Shown piece by piece: positions 14,018 to 21,765 of a stretch of 64,000 bases of DNA. How positions within the stretch are numbered: position 1 is the stretch's first letter; every line of letters begins with the position of its first letter. The translations under genes were made by a program, and so were the position numbers. The notes below the pieces were generated by a model. It was given only the letters and a program-made list of their open reading frames with translations, did not search any database and had not been told where the DNA came from. The stretch is from Pseudomonas sp. L5B5 (GTDB lineage: Bacteria > Pseudomonadota > Gammaproteobacteria > Pseudomonadales > Pseudomonadaceae): positions 4,216,001-4,280,000 of the forward strand of contig NZ_CP084742.1 of the NCBI RefSeq assembly GCF_020520285.1, read 5' to 3'.

Positions 14018-14027
14018 GAGAGAAACC

Positions 14028-15860
14028 ATGTGTGGAATTGTTGGCGCCGTTGCTGAACGCAATATCACCGCCATTTTGCTGGAAGGCCTCAAGCGCCTCG
14101 AATACCGCGGCTACGACAGCGCTGGCGTAGCGGTCTATACCAACGCCGGCAAGCTGGAGCGCATGCGCCGTCCGGGCAAGGTCAGCGAACTGGAACAAGC
14201 CCTGGCCAGCGAGCCGCTGGTGGGCCGCCTGGGCATCGCCCACACCCGCTGGGCCACCCACGGTGCGCCCTGCGAGCGTAACGCCCACCCGCATTTCTCC
14301 GGTGACCTGGCGATCGTGCACAACGGCATCATAGAGAACCACGAGGCCCTGCGCGCCCAACTCAGCGCCCTGGGTTACGCGTTCACCTCGGACACCGACA
14401 CCGAAGTCATCGCACACCTGCTGAACCACAAGCTCAAGGACCTGGGCGATCTCACAGTGGCCCTCAAGGCCACCGTCAAGGAACTGCACGGCGCTTATGG
14501 CCTGGCCGTGATCAGCGCCAGCCAGCCGGATCGCCTGGTCGCAGCCCGCAGCGGCAGCCCGCTGGTGATCGGCCTGGGCCTGGGGGAAAACTTCCTCGCC
14601 TCCGACCAACTGGCCCTGCGCCAGGTCACTGACCGCTTCATGTACCTGGAAGAAGGCGACATCGCTGAAATCCGCCGCGACAGCGTGCAGATCTGGGACA
14701 TCGACGGCAAGGCCGTGGAGCGCGAGGCGGTGCAGTATCGCGATGGCGCCGAAGCCGCGGACAAGGGCGAATACCGCCACTACATGCTCAAGGAGATCCA
14801 TGAGCAGCCGTCCGTGGTGCAACGCACCCTGGAGGGCCGCCTGAGCGCCAACCAGGTACTGGTCCAGGCCTTCGGCCCGCAAGCCGCCGAGCTGTTCGCC
14901 AAGGTGCGCAATGTGCAGATCGTCGCCTGCGGCACCAGCTACCACGCTGGCATGGTCGCCCGTTACTGGCTGGAAGAGCTGGCCGGCATCCCGTGCCAGG
15001 TGGAAGTGGCCAGCGAGTTCCGCTACCGCAAGGTGGTGGTGCAGCCCGACACCCTGTTCGTGACCATTTCCCAGTCCGGTGAAACCGCCGACACCCTGGC
15101 CGCGCTGCGCAACGCCAAAGAGCTGGGCTTCCTCGCCAGCCTGGCGATCTGCAACGTCGGCATCAGCTCCCTGGTGCGTGAATCCGACCTGACCCTGCTG
15201 ACCCAGGCCGGTCGCGAGATCGGCGTGGCCTCCACCAAGGCCTTCACCACCCAGCTGGTGGGCCTGCTGCTGCTGACCCTGTCCCTGGGCCAGGTCCGTG
15301 GCACCCTGGCCGCCGGTGTTGAAGCCGAGCTGGTGGAAGAACTGCGTCGCCTGCCGATCCGCCTGGGCGAAGCCCTGGCCATGGATGGCGTGGTGGAAAA
15401 AACCGCCGAGCTGTTCGCCGACAAGCACCACACCCTGTTCCTGGGCCGTGGTGCCCAGTACCCGGTGGCGATGGAAGGTTCGCTCAAGCTCAAGGAGATT
15501 TCCTACATCCACGCCGAAGCCTATCCGGCCGGCGAGCTCAAGCACGGCCCGCTGGCGCTTGTGGATAACGACATGCCGGTGGTTACCGTGGCGCCGAACA
15601 ACGAGCTGCTGGAAAAGCTCAAGTCCAACCTGCAGGAAGTGCGGGCCCGTGGCGGCGAGCTGATCGTGTTTGCCGACGAACAGGCCGGCATGACCGATGG
15701 CGAAGGCACGCACGTGATCCAGATGCCGCACATCCACGACATCCTCTCGCCGATCCTCTACACCATCCCGCTGCAGCTGCTGTCCTACTACGTGGCCGTG
15801 CTCAAGGGCACCGACGTCGACCAGCCGCGCAACCTCGCCAAGTCGGTGACCGTGGAGTGA
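14028..15860 (+). CDS. glmS: Glutamine-fructose-6-phosphate aminotransferase (isomerizing) GlmS
   Basis: Makes glucosamine-6-phosphate from fructose-6-P and glutamine. Cys2 after the initiator Met (MCGIVGAV) is the glutaminase nucleophile, and the N-terminal glutaminase domain is followed by two SIS domains ([17 protein letters not shown]). The protein ends in the conserved NLAKSVTVE. Length is 610 residues. The Shine-Dalgarno is AGGAGA. The last codons form the recognition sequence for TnsD of Tn7, and the adjacent downstream DNA is an accessory hot spot. No glmS ribozyme-like leader fits in the 10-bp glmR-glmS gap. Confidence 0.98.
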   Translation: MCGIVGAVAERNITAILLEGLKRLEYRGYDSAGVAVYTNAGKLERMRRPGKVSELEQALASEPLVGRLGIAHTRWATHGAPCERNAHPHFSGDLAIVHNGIIENHEALRAQLSALGYAFTSDTDTEVIAHLLNHKLKDLGDLTVALKATVKELHGAYGLAVISASQPDRLVAARSGSPLVIGLGLGENFLASDQLALRQVTDRFMYLEEGDIAEIRRDSVQIWDIDGKAVEREAVQYRDGAEAADKGEYRHYMLKEIHEQPSVVQRTLEGRLSANQVLVQAFGPQAAELFAKVRNVQIVACGTSYHAGMVARYWLEELAGIPCQVEVASEFRYRKVVVQPDTLFVTISQSGETADTLAALRNAKELGFLASLAICNVGISSLVRESDLTLLTQAGREIGVASTKAFTTQLVGLLLLTLSLGQVRGTLAAGVEAELVEELRRLPIRLGEALAMDGVVEKTAELFADKHHTLFLGRGAQYPVAMEGSLKLKEISYIHAEAYPAGELKHGPLALVDNDMPVVTVAPNNELLEKLKSNLQEVRARGGELIVFADEQAGMTDGEGTHVIQMPHIHDILSPILYTIPLQLLSYYVAVLKGTDVDQPRNLAKSVTVE

Positions 15861-15885
15861 GTTATCCAAAGTGACCGCCCAAGTG
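15820..15885 (+). other. Predicted attTn7 (TnsD recognition at glmS 3' end and insertion zone)
   Basis: The 3' end of glmS encodes the conserved C-terminus NLAKSVTVE, the segment recognised by TnsD; Tn7 inserts about 25 bp after the stop codon, here near 15885. The site looks used: inverted-repeat transposon-end sequence begins at about 15873-15891 and a tnsD fragment lies 250 bp further on. The exact insertion point is inferred. Confidence 0.6.
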
Positions 15886-15890
15886 GTGGA

Positions 15891-15913
15891 TTTAGAGAAT
15901 TAAAACTGTCGCA
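15891..15913 (-). repeat. Transposon-end repeat, glmS-proximal copy
   Basis: A 23-bp sequence (core AATTAAAACTGTCGCA) that is exactly the reverse complement of 18153-18175. Outside it, GACCGCC (15873-15879) again matches inverted GGCGGTC at 18182-18188, with a few bases of length difference. This forms an inverted terminal repeat of about 40 bp around a 2.3-kb decayed element. The core resembles transposase (TnsB-type) binding sites. No complete transposase gene remains. Confidence 0.7.
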
Positions 15914-16136
15914 AGGGCCGGTCAGATCTGTTCTACCGTCTCTTGCGATGCTTCCCGCCTCCGTATCCTCACATCCTGTTCACCACACAGGACTGCTCAG
16001 TGCTGTTGGCATGCTGATCTCTTTGAACGCTTCAGTCGCTTCCGGAGCGACAACCTCCTCATTTCTCAGTGAGGTGCTGTCATACCAAGTGGTTGTGTCA
16101 GTTAAAAGATTGCCTGTCGCGCAATCTGGGGAAAAA

Positions 16137-16680
16137 CTACTTCGTAATTTCGGTGAGAAGTTTTCTCGTCTTAGGATAACGTGATCTTTTCTCAAGCGAA
16201 GAGAATAGATTGTGTACCAGTTGGTAGAGGTCGCACTTACGGACTTTTTTCAAGTCTGAAGACGCTGTTGTCAATAACTGATTAATCAGTGAACAAAAAT
16301 TCTCATCGCGTGCATCCCAGTCAATCGTCACATGGTTTCCGCATCTACCACTTGGTAGTGCGGCTGTCTGTGAAAATAACCAAGATCGGTCATTTCTATA
16401 GAGCCAAGCGTAAATATCTGGAGCTAAGTTTTTAATAGTCTTCGCGCTCGCACCGGGATAATTACGAACTGTTGCACTCCAGATGGCTCTCTTTTCTTCA
16501 AGTTTGTTTAGGCAAGATTTATTGATAACCTTTTTCTCGACGTCTGGGTTTAAACGCAGAAGCCGATTAACTGTACATGTAGATATATTAAAATTTGAAC
16601 ATATCTCTTTTTTGGTGGAGCCGTTCAAAAGCGCGTTAAAAATTTCTATCTTCAGATCATTAAATATTTTTTTTGATCTC
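16137..16680 (-). pseudogene. 5'-truncated tnsD/tniQ-family C-terminal fragment of a Tn7-like transposon
   Basis: The minus strand encodes about 180 residues matching the C-terminal region of TnsD, the Tn7 target selector that recognises glmS. Typical features are an HTH-like segment (STKKEICSNFNISTCTVNRL), LAPDIYAWLYRNDRSWL, and VTIDWDARDENF. The reading frame continues upstream into GC-rich rhs sequence (junction near 16680), so the N-terminal two-thirds are missing and any start in that region is artificial. Base composition is AT-rich compared with neighbours. Location next to glmS agrees with a Tn7-like insertion that has decayed. Confidence 0.75.
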
Positions 16681-16681
16681 G

Positions 16682-17180
16682 GAGCGCCTCTACGAGCCGG
16701 ATAGCTATGCACCGCTGGCCCGTATCGACAGCGACCCCGAACTGCCGGAACAGGAAGCTCGACACTACTACTTCCACACCGACCAGATCGGTACGCCGCA
16801 GGAAATGACCAACGCCGAGGGGCACGTGGTGTAGCGCGCCTATTACAAGGCGTGGGGTGGACTGGAGGCGTTGTCACCGAATCTGGTTGATCAAAATTTA
16901 CGCTTTCAGGGGCAGTACCACGACCGGGAAAGCTGACTGTACTACAACACGTTCAGGTACTACGATCCGGCGGTGGGGAGGTTTACCGCTTTTTCTACCC
17001 TCGAGTAGCAAAGTTAGGCAGGCTGCGGGAGTTAATGCGCCAGCGCACTTAAAAATTCATACAGAGCTATATAAACAGAATGTCTTTGATCGACTTAAAG
17101 GGGTTGCTGATAAGCCCAGCTTTGAAGCGGAGTTAAGCAAAATTGCTTCCGAAATTTCCAGCGGCAGTTTTGCTTTTTAA
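16682..17180 (+). pseudogene. Broken rhs 3' end (Rhs core repeat and toxin-tip remnant)
   Basis: From 16682 the plus strand encodes the Rhs core C-terminus: ERLYEPDSYAPLARID, HYYFHTDQIGTPQEMT, LRFQGQYHDRES and NTFRYYDPAVGRF. It is interrupted by a TAG at 16832 (normally Trp), a TGA at 16934 (normally Gly) and a TAG at 17006. After the DPxxGRF boundary the sequence turns AT-rich, and another frame encodes a tail of about 50 residues ending at 17180 (FDRLKGVADKPSFEAELSKI). This looks like the end of a swapped toxin domain. The 5' part of rhs is absent, so no functional effector can be made. Confidence 0.8.
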
Positions 17181-17199
17181 ATAACAGGAATATTATTTC

Positions 17200-17805
17200 A
17201 TGAATAAATCTCACGAGCTTCAACAGCAATTCCACGAGCTTCAATTAAAGACCGAGCACTTCCTGAGTGCCTATTTAAGTAGCGCAAATTTACGTGTGGT
17301 GAGAAATACCATAAGCAAAGGTGCTCTGTATAATTTTAGACCGTTTGAAATTCAGAGGTCAGGCTCTAAGCTTGGTAAGGTTCTAAAGTCTCTGCCAAAA
17401 AACATAAAAAATATTCATGTTTACTATTTTGACAGAGAGAATAGGGTTGTATTTGTAGAAATTTACGGGCAGTCAGAAAACGTAATAAATAGAGAGTTCT
17501 ATTTTTACGAGGAAGGAGAAATTAAGAGCATATATTTCAATGCTGCTGGCAGCATTAGGAATGTAATGCTCAGCCTGAATGAAGGCGATAAAATTAAGCA
17601 GGATATTAACTATGGAAAATATGGCGAAAGCATTTCCGACTATATGTATGTAGGCGACAGGCTAGAGTCAATAGAAGTCAAACAGAAAGAGCATGGCCAA
17701 GAAAATTGGTCCAGCTATCAGGTCTTGTTCGAATATTCAGATGGGCAAGTTAGCAAGATTACTAACTCATTCCCTAACGGATATCAAGAACAGCGTTATC
17801 CATAG
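17200..17805 (+). CDS. Putative orphan immunity protein of a lost Rhs toxin
   Basis: 201 residues, AT-rich (unlike the surrounding GC-rich genes), soluble, with no signal peptide or membrane segment. It starts 19 bp after the end of the rhs tail, the position where Rhs/polymorphic-toxin immunity genes sit, preceded by ACAGGAAT. I do not recognise the family. The C-terminal half carries several short strand-turn units (FYEEGEIKSIYFNAAGSI, FEYSDGQVSKITNSFPNG). The open frame is intact although the rhs gene is broken, consistent with selection for immunity or recent acquisition. Function is inferred from position only. Confidence 0.6.
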   Translation: MNKSHELQQQFHELQLKTEHFLSAYLSSANLRVVRNTISKGALYNFRPFEIQRSGSKLGKVLKSLPKNIKNIHVYYFDRENRVVFVEIYGQSENVINREFYFYEEGEIKSIYFNAAGSIRNVMLSLNEGDKIKQDINYGKYGESISDYMYVGDRLESIEVKQKEHGQENWSSYQVLFEYSDGQVSKITNSFPNGYQEQRYP

Positions 17806-17868
17806 TTATGAGGTGTCTTGGCAGAGGTTCCTGCACGCTAGTAGCCCAAGGTGGCCGGAGAATCGGCC

Positions 17869-17973
17869 ATGTTTACCATGATCCTTTTCCCAGGTGACAC
17901 CCCAGTCGACAGTTCAACCCACGTCTGGTTGATGACCATCGGTCTCGTTGCCTACTTCATCCCTCGTCGATGA
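17869..17973 (+). CDS. Possible 34-residue small membrane protein
   Basis: A short frame MFTMILFPGDTPVDSS..., with a hydrophobic centre (VWLMTIGLVAYFI) and the ending PRR. It has a good Shine-Dalgarno (GGAG, 8 nt spacing) and an ideal GC hairpin 7 bp after the stop, which together suggest a real gene. The family is not recognised. It lies between the putative Rhs immunity gene and the repeated transposon-end motifs. Confidence 0.4.
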   Translation: MFTMILFPGDTPVDSSTHVWLMTIGLVAYFIPRR

Positions 17974-17979
17974 TTCTAC

Positions 17980-18004
17980 GACCGGCGGCCACCTGCCGCC
18001 GGTC
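17980..18004 (+). terminator. Hairpin after the small ORF, probable terminator
   Basis: Perfect 10-bp stem GACCGGCGGC/GCCGCCGGTC with a CACCT loop, followed by CTCTT. Only a short pyrimidine tail is present, so termination may be partial. Confidence 0.5.
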
Positions 18005-18040
18005 CTCTTGAACGCGCGTGAAAGCCGTGTCGTTTCTGGT

Positions 18041-18063
18041 TGCGACAGTTTTAATTGTCTAGA
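18041..18063 (+). repeat. Transposon-end repeat, inner distal copy 1
   Basis: TGCGACAGTTTTAATT followed by GTCTAGA. It matches the 18153 copy except for two positions. It is one of three same-orientation copies spaced by 53 and 59 bp, the arrangement expected of multiple transposase-binding sites at one transposon end. Confidence 0.65.
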
Positions 18064-18093
18064 GCATGAGGCTTAAGTCGCGATTTATACTGT

Positions 18094-18116
18094 TGCGACA
18101 GTTTTGCGTTTCCTCC
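18094..18116 (+). repeat. Transposon-end repeat, inner distal copy 2 (degenerate)
   Basis: TGCGACAGTTTT is conserved, but the second half diverges (GCGTTTCC). It is the middle copy of the three-site cluster. Confidence 0.5.
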
Positions 18117-18152
18117 GAAGATGGCTGGAGAGCCCGAGGAATCAGCAGCGGC

Positions 18153-18175
18153 TGCGACAGTTTTAATTCTCTAAA
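18153..18175 (+). repeat. Transposon-end repeat, outermost distal copy
   Basis: Exact inverted copy of 15891-15913 (core TGCGACAGTTTTAATT). Together they bracket the AT-rich tnsD/rhs/immunity segment. A further TGCGACAGTTTT core, lacking the second half, occurs at 20240-20251 beyond the type VI effector gene. Confidence 0.7.
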
Positions 18176-18212
18176 TTCAGTGGCGGTCCTGGATCATCGA
18201 AGCTGACACAGC

Positions 18213-18242
18213 AAGAGGGGAGCCCAGCCAGGCTCCCCTCTT
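18213..18242 (-). terminator. Terminator of the PAAR effector/immunity operon
   Basis: Perfect 12-bp stem AAGAGGGGAGCC/GGCTCCCCTCTT with a CAGCCA loop, 62 bp past the stop of the immunity gene on the minus strand. It is symmetrical and could act in both directions. Confidence 0.75.
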
Positions 18243-18304
18243 TGCCATCTACCTTTGCCTGCCTGCAGCGATCAGCGCTGGGGCGTGGCGGCGCAGAACA
18301 GCCC

Positions 18305-18775
18305 TCAGCGCGAATGCTGTACCGAAACGATGTCGCCATTCGATGCGTCGATATCCACCCTGAACATTGCCTGGTCACGCTGACGGCTGAACATGCAGGT
18401 GAAGATGCTGGGCGAAGCCTGCGGGAACTGCTCGAACCAGCTGTAGGTACCTGCCTCGAGCTGGCCATTGATCAGCAGCTGGTCGGTAATCCGGATCTGC
18501 TGCTGGCGGTCGCCGGAGACCACGTAGAGGGTTGCGGCCACACCCGTATCGTCGTCGTTCCACAGGATGGCCAGGTGTTGCCGATCCGGCACCACGATCG
18601 CCAACAGGCCGCGGCTGTTGACCACGCTCAGGGGCTGTTCCTGCCAGCGCCAGCGAGCCTCGACGACCCGGCAAGGCGACCACCCCAGGGCGATCATCTG
18701 GTCCACCGTCATGTTTTCGTCGATGACCTTGCCGTCTTCGCGGATCCGCTCGAAATCACTAATCACAACTTTCAC
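18305..18775 (-). CDS. Putative immunity protein for the upstream PAAR effector
   Basis: 156 residues, cytoplasmic, no signal peptide. The ATG overlaps the effector stop by 4 bp, a strong sign of a cognate effector/immunity pair. Its N-terminus MKVVISDFERIREDGKVIDE and the Trp-rich middle do not match the small helical Tsi6 family. In P. protegens Pf-5, as far as I recall, an NAD(P)-hydrolysing PAAR effector (Tne2) and immunity (Tni2) lie near this point of the chromosome, and this pair may correspond. The link to Tni2 is inference from context. Confidence 0.65.
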   Translation of the reverse strand: MKVVISDFERIREDGKVIDENMTVDQMIALGWSPCRVVEARWRWQEQPLSVVNSRGLLAIVVPDRQHLAILWNDDDTGVAATLYVVSGDRQQQIRITDQLLINGQLEAGTYSWFEQFPQASPSIFTCMFSRQRDQAMFRVDIDASNGDIVSVQHSR

Positions 18776-19998
18776 TCCACAGGCAGCACACTCGGCGTGC
18801 CGACAATTTTCAGATTCCTGTCACCGACGAACTCCACTTGCTGCACTCCACCCTTGTAGTTCTCCAGCGGACCGGTGATGCCACTGTGAATCTTTTGCGG
18901 TGCGGTGGTTTCGACGGTGATCACATGGGACACGTCTGTCTTGAATCGATCGAGGATCACCAGTTTATCCCGGGCATAGGCCTGGTTGGGAATCGGCTCG
19001 GGGGCGGCGAAACCTCCGAAGGCTGGCTTGCCCTGCATGATGGCCTCGGCCTGGCCCTTGGCGACGACCATCTGGTATTGCCTTCCCGGCGGCACTATTT
19101 CGGTCTTGACCTGGGTGCCTTCCAGCCACGCCGGCAAGTTGCCCTCGGTGACCATCGCTTCGTTGACCTGGGCGGCCGTGCGCACCTCGAGCACTTGCGA
19201 CTGGTTGGCCAGTCGCGCGGCATTGCGTTCAGCGCTCAACTTGGCCATTTTCGGCCCGGCGCCGAGCAGCGCCAGGCCGGCGACGCCTTGCAGCAGGTCA
19301 CGGTAGCCCGGGCCGAGCCGGTCGCCGAGTTGCCCCAGCAACTCCATGCCGCCGTAGATCGCGGCCCCCACCGCCACGGTAGTCAGCAGGGCCGCGAGGC
19401 CGGCCATGGCGGCCAGCACCAGTGCCCCGGCGGCGGCGACCAGGCCCAGCACCTCGAGGCCCGTGTGCAGCCAGCCCTCGATATCCAGCACGAACTCCAC
19501 CTGCAGCGTCGGACCGCCGATGAAGGTGTTCTGGCTACCGGACTTGATATGCGCACCGCAGGTCATCTTGCTGGTCAGGCGCGCCGCCGGCTTGCCGTTG
19601 ATGTACACGGTAGCGCTGCCCTCGGCGATGGTGACCGGAAGGGGCCAGGGTGGATGCGCCACGGGAAAGCCGGTACAGGAACTGGACACGTCCTCGCCTG
19701 CACGCATGGCATTGCGCAAGTTGACGAAAACGTTGGGGCTGCCCCTTATGAGTTCCCCGGTGGTTGGCTCGGGCAGATCGAAGATGGTCGACAGTCCCTT
19801 CACCAACTGGAACATCGACAGGCCCCCGGCGGCGACCGAACCCGCGAGGATTACCACCGCCAGGCCACCCGTTGCCGCGGTTGCCGCAATGACGGCCGCG
19901 CCAATGAGAGCGCCCGCGACCGCGCCGGCGAGCATGGCGGCAACTCCGAATCCATGGGCGATTTCATCGCCCAACCGCGCTGCGGCCTGTACATCCAT
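18772..19998 (-). CDS. PAAR-domain type VI secretion effector with C-terminal toxin (NAD(P)ase of Tse6/Tne2 type suspected)
   Basis: 408 residues. An N-terminal hydrophobic region (about 20-65) is followed by a PAAR domain (about 86-168: RGSPNVFVN, TIAEGSATVYINGKPAAR, TCGAHIKSGS, NTFIGGP), a second hydrophobic region (182-217), and a C-terminal toxin of about 140 residues (270-408). The layout TM-PAAR-TM-toxin is that of Tse6-like effectors, which are carried on the VgrG tip with Eag chaperones and cross the target inner membrane. The toxin has the segments RQYQMVV and AFGGFA, compatible with NAD(P)-glycohydrolase effectors but not proof. Start at 19998 chosen (MDVQAAARLGDEIAHGFG, with GGAG upstream); 20028 is an alternative. 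Confidence 0.8.
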   Translation of the reverse strand: MDVQAAARLGDEIAHGFGVAAMLAGAVAGALIGAAVIAATAATGGLAVVILAGSVAAGGLSMFQLVKGLSTIFDLPEPTTGELIRGSPNVFVNLRNAMRAGEDVSSSCTGFPVAHPPWPLPVTIAEGSATVYINGKPAARLTSKMTCGAHIKSGSQNTFIGGPTLQVEFVLDIEGWLHTGLEVLGLVAAAGALVLAAMAGLAALLTTVAVGAAIYGGMELLGQLGDRLGPGYRDLLQGVAGLALLGAGPKMAKLSAERNAARLANQSQVLEVRTAAQVNEAMVTEGNLPAWLEGTQVKTEIVPPGRQYQMVVAKGQAEAIMQGKPAFGGFAAPEPIPNQAYARDKLVILDRFKTDVSHVITVETTAPQKIHSGITGPLENYKGGVQQVEFVGDRNLKIVGTPSVLPVE

Positions 19999-20345
19999 GC
20001 TGAGCTCCGCCTCTGATGCGACACGCATCCCTGGGGCCAGTGGTTGGCCCGAGCGGCGGATTATCAAAGAGCAACCAGGGACGCGGCAAGACCTGAAAGG
20101 CAGTCTGTCGTCACCGCGGATGACGCGAGCTTCACGCCGCCGATGGGAACGATCCAGGCGGCTGAGGCGCACCGGTTTCCTCGCCCGCCTGTCCGCGTTG
20201 GATCTTGGAAAAACAATTGAAATCAGAGCGTTATTTTTGTGCGACAGTTTTGGGGCTTCGAACCCACAGCGACTGCAAGGGGACGGCCCGGCGAATCCCG
20301 ACTTGTGCACAGGCCGTAACTTTTTATCGCGCTAATGGAAAACCA
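19999..20345. other. Intergenic region upstream of the PAAR effector
   Basis: 347 bp between divergent genes. It should hold the effector promoter, which I could not define. The only notable sequence is an isolated transposon-end core TGCGACAGTTTT at 20240-20251 in an AT-rich patch, suggesting the accessory insertion extends at least this far. An open frame running through it from the effector is not convincing coding sequence. Confidence 0.4.
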
Positions 20346-20666
20346 ATGAAACTTCGCCTGATTCATGGATGGATGATCGTTCTGATGGTAGTTGTCCTGG
20401 GGCTGGGAGCCCTGACCCCAGTGCTCTCCAACAGCCTCTTGCTGTTGATGGACCGAGCCAATTTCATTCCTGCTGAATCGTCCATCTGGACGTTTGAACC
20501 GACCCTGATCAACCAGGGTTCCTCTTCCTATTGGCTGTACGGGGAAGATCGGCAGTACTACTTCTATTTTTCCTACGCCGAAGACCAGCCTTACCGGCTG
20601 ATTGCCAAAACCAACCGTTGTCCCGGATTCGACAAGCACGAGGTGCAGACCTGGTGCGCTCCCTGA
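20346..20666 (+). CDS. Small hypothetical protein with N-terminal membrane anchor
   Basis: 106 residues. A single hydrophobic segment at about 9-37 (WMIVLMVVVLGLGALTP...) is followed by a soluble part rich in Tyr and Trp (SSYWLYGEDRQYYFYFSYAED) and two late cysteines. No family recognised. The start ATG at 20346 lacks a strong Shine-Dalgarno. It lies at the right edge of the glmS-linked accessory region and might belong to it, or to the following core segment. Confidence 0.55.
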   Translation: MKLRLIHGWMIVLMVVVLGLGALTPVLSNSLLLLMDRANFIPAESSIWTFEPTLINQGSSSYWLYGEDRQYYFYFSYAEDQPYRLIAKTNRCPGFDKHEVQTWCAP

Positions 20667-20736
20667 CGTCGTGGCTGTGGATTATGCTGCGCGAGCGGGG
20701 CGCCTGTCGGGTGGGCGCTGCCAGGTGAGATAAGAC

Positions 20737-21639
20737 ATGGACAGGTTTCAGGAAATGCAGGTGTTCGTCTGTGTCGCCCAGGAGCAGGGGTTCGCCGCGG
20801 CTGCGCGGCGCCTGAACCTGTCGGCGGCCAGCGTCACCCGGGCCGTGGCAGCCCTCGAACAGCGCATCGGCACCCAGTTGCTGGTGCGCACAACCCGCAA
20901 GGTGCACCTGAGCGAAGCCGGGCAACGTTATCTGGAGGACTGCCGACGCATTCTTGCCGAGGTCCAGGATGCCGAGGCCTCGGCCGCCGGCATCCACGCC
21001 CAGCCCCGGGGGCAATTGAGCCTGACCGCGCCGGTGCTGTTCGGCGATCTGTTCGTCACCCCGCTGCTGGTGCGTTATCTGCAACGTTATCCACAGGTCA
21101 GCGTCAACGCCTTGCTGGTGGACCGAGTGGCGAACATGGTGGATGAAGGCATCGATGTGGCGGTGCGCATCGGCGAATTGCCGGACAGCGGCCAGCACAG
21201 CATCCGAGTAGGCCAGGTGCGCCGGGTGGTGTGTGCGGCTCCAGGGTTCCTGGCAGCCCAGGGTTGCCCCCAGCACCCCGATGAACTGCGCCAGGCTCCG
21301 CTGATTGCGCCATCCTCCACCGGCCAGGCGCGCCACTGGCAATTCAACGACGCCGGTCGCGTCCTGAGCATCCGTCCCGAGCCGCGGCTGCTGGTGAGCG
21401 CCAACCAGGCAGCCATCAGTGCTGCGGTTCTGGGGCTGGGCCTGACCCGGGTGTTGTCCTATCAGGTGGCCGATCAGGTGGCTGCCGGCCGGTTGCAGAT
21501 CGTGTTGGCGGATTTCGAGCTACCGCCCTTGCCGATCCATGTGGTGTACCAGGGCGGACGCAAGGCTGCGGCGCGGGTCCGCAGCTTTGTCGATTTTGCC
21601 GTGCAGACCCTGCGTGAGCATCCATCGCTCAATTCCTGA
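20737..21639 (+). CDS. LysR-family transcriptional regulator
   Basis: 300 residues with the N-terminal LysR winged helix (EMQVFVCVAQEQGFAAAARR, LNLSAASVTRAVAALEQRIG) and a C-terminal periplasmic-binding-like effector domain. It is in the same direction as the downstream glutathione S-transferase and flavoprotein genes rather than divergent. It may still control them, as the 126-bp gap (21640-21765) could contain a regulated promoter. The inducer cannot be read from sequence. A DnaA-box 9-mer lies inside at 21087-21095. Confidence 0.9.
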   Translation: MDRFQEMQVFVCVAQEQGFAAAARRLNLSAASVTRAVAALEQRIGTQLLVRTTRKVHLSEAGQRYLEDCRRILAEVQDAEASAAGIHAQPRGQLSLTAPVLFGDLFVTPLLVRYLQRYPQVSVNALLVDRVANMVDEGIDVAVRIGELPDSGQHSIRVGQVRRVVCAAPGFLAAQGCPQHPDELRQAPLIAPSSTGQARHWQFNDAGRVLSIRPEPRLLVSANQAAISAAVLGLGLTRVLSYQVADQVAAGRLQIVLADFELPPLPIHVVYQGGRKAAARVRSFVDFAVQTLREHPSLNS

Positions 21640-21765
21640 TCAGCTTTATTGCGCAGGATGAAATGCCAGATTGCGATTTATGGTGATTCTGTTGTTTTGC
21701 GTCATGGAACAAGATGCCTCTGCCAGCGCGGCCCTTCGACCGCGTCCCAGCCTGCGGAGTCGAGC

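Noticed and set aside
14018..14027. glmS riboswitch/ribozyme
   Set aside because: Only 10 bp separate glmR and glmS; the ribozyme is a Gram-positive feature and no room exists for it.
14010..15869. 619-codon open frame on the minus strand opposite glmS
   Set aside because: Shadow of glmS caused by GC-rich third positions; Gln/His/Gly-rich nonsense translation and no ribosome site.
15861..15913. Canonical Tn7 right end after glmS
   Set aside because: The Tn7 terminal sequence TGTGGGCGG is absent; the end motifs belong to a different element.
15948..16195. Short open frames on both strands between glmS and the tnsD fragment
   Set aside because: No ribosome sites, no family similarity, and they overlap each other; treated as intergenic relic DNA.
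20028..20310. N-terminal extension of the PAAR effector
   Set aside because: The extension is Arg-rich with no domain and runs through the intergenic region; homologous effectors begin at the MDVQAAARLG position.
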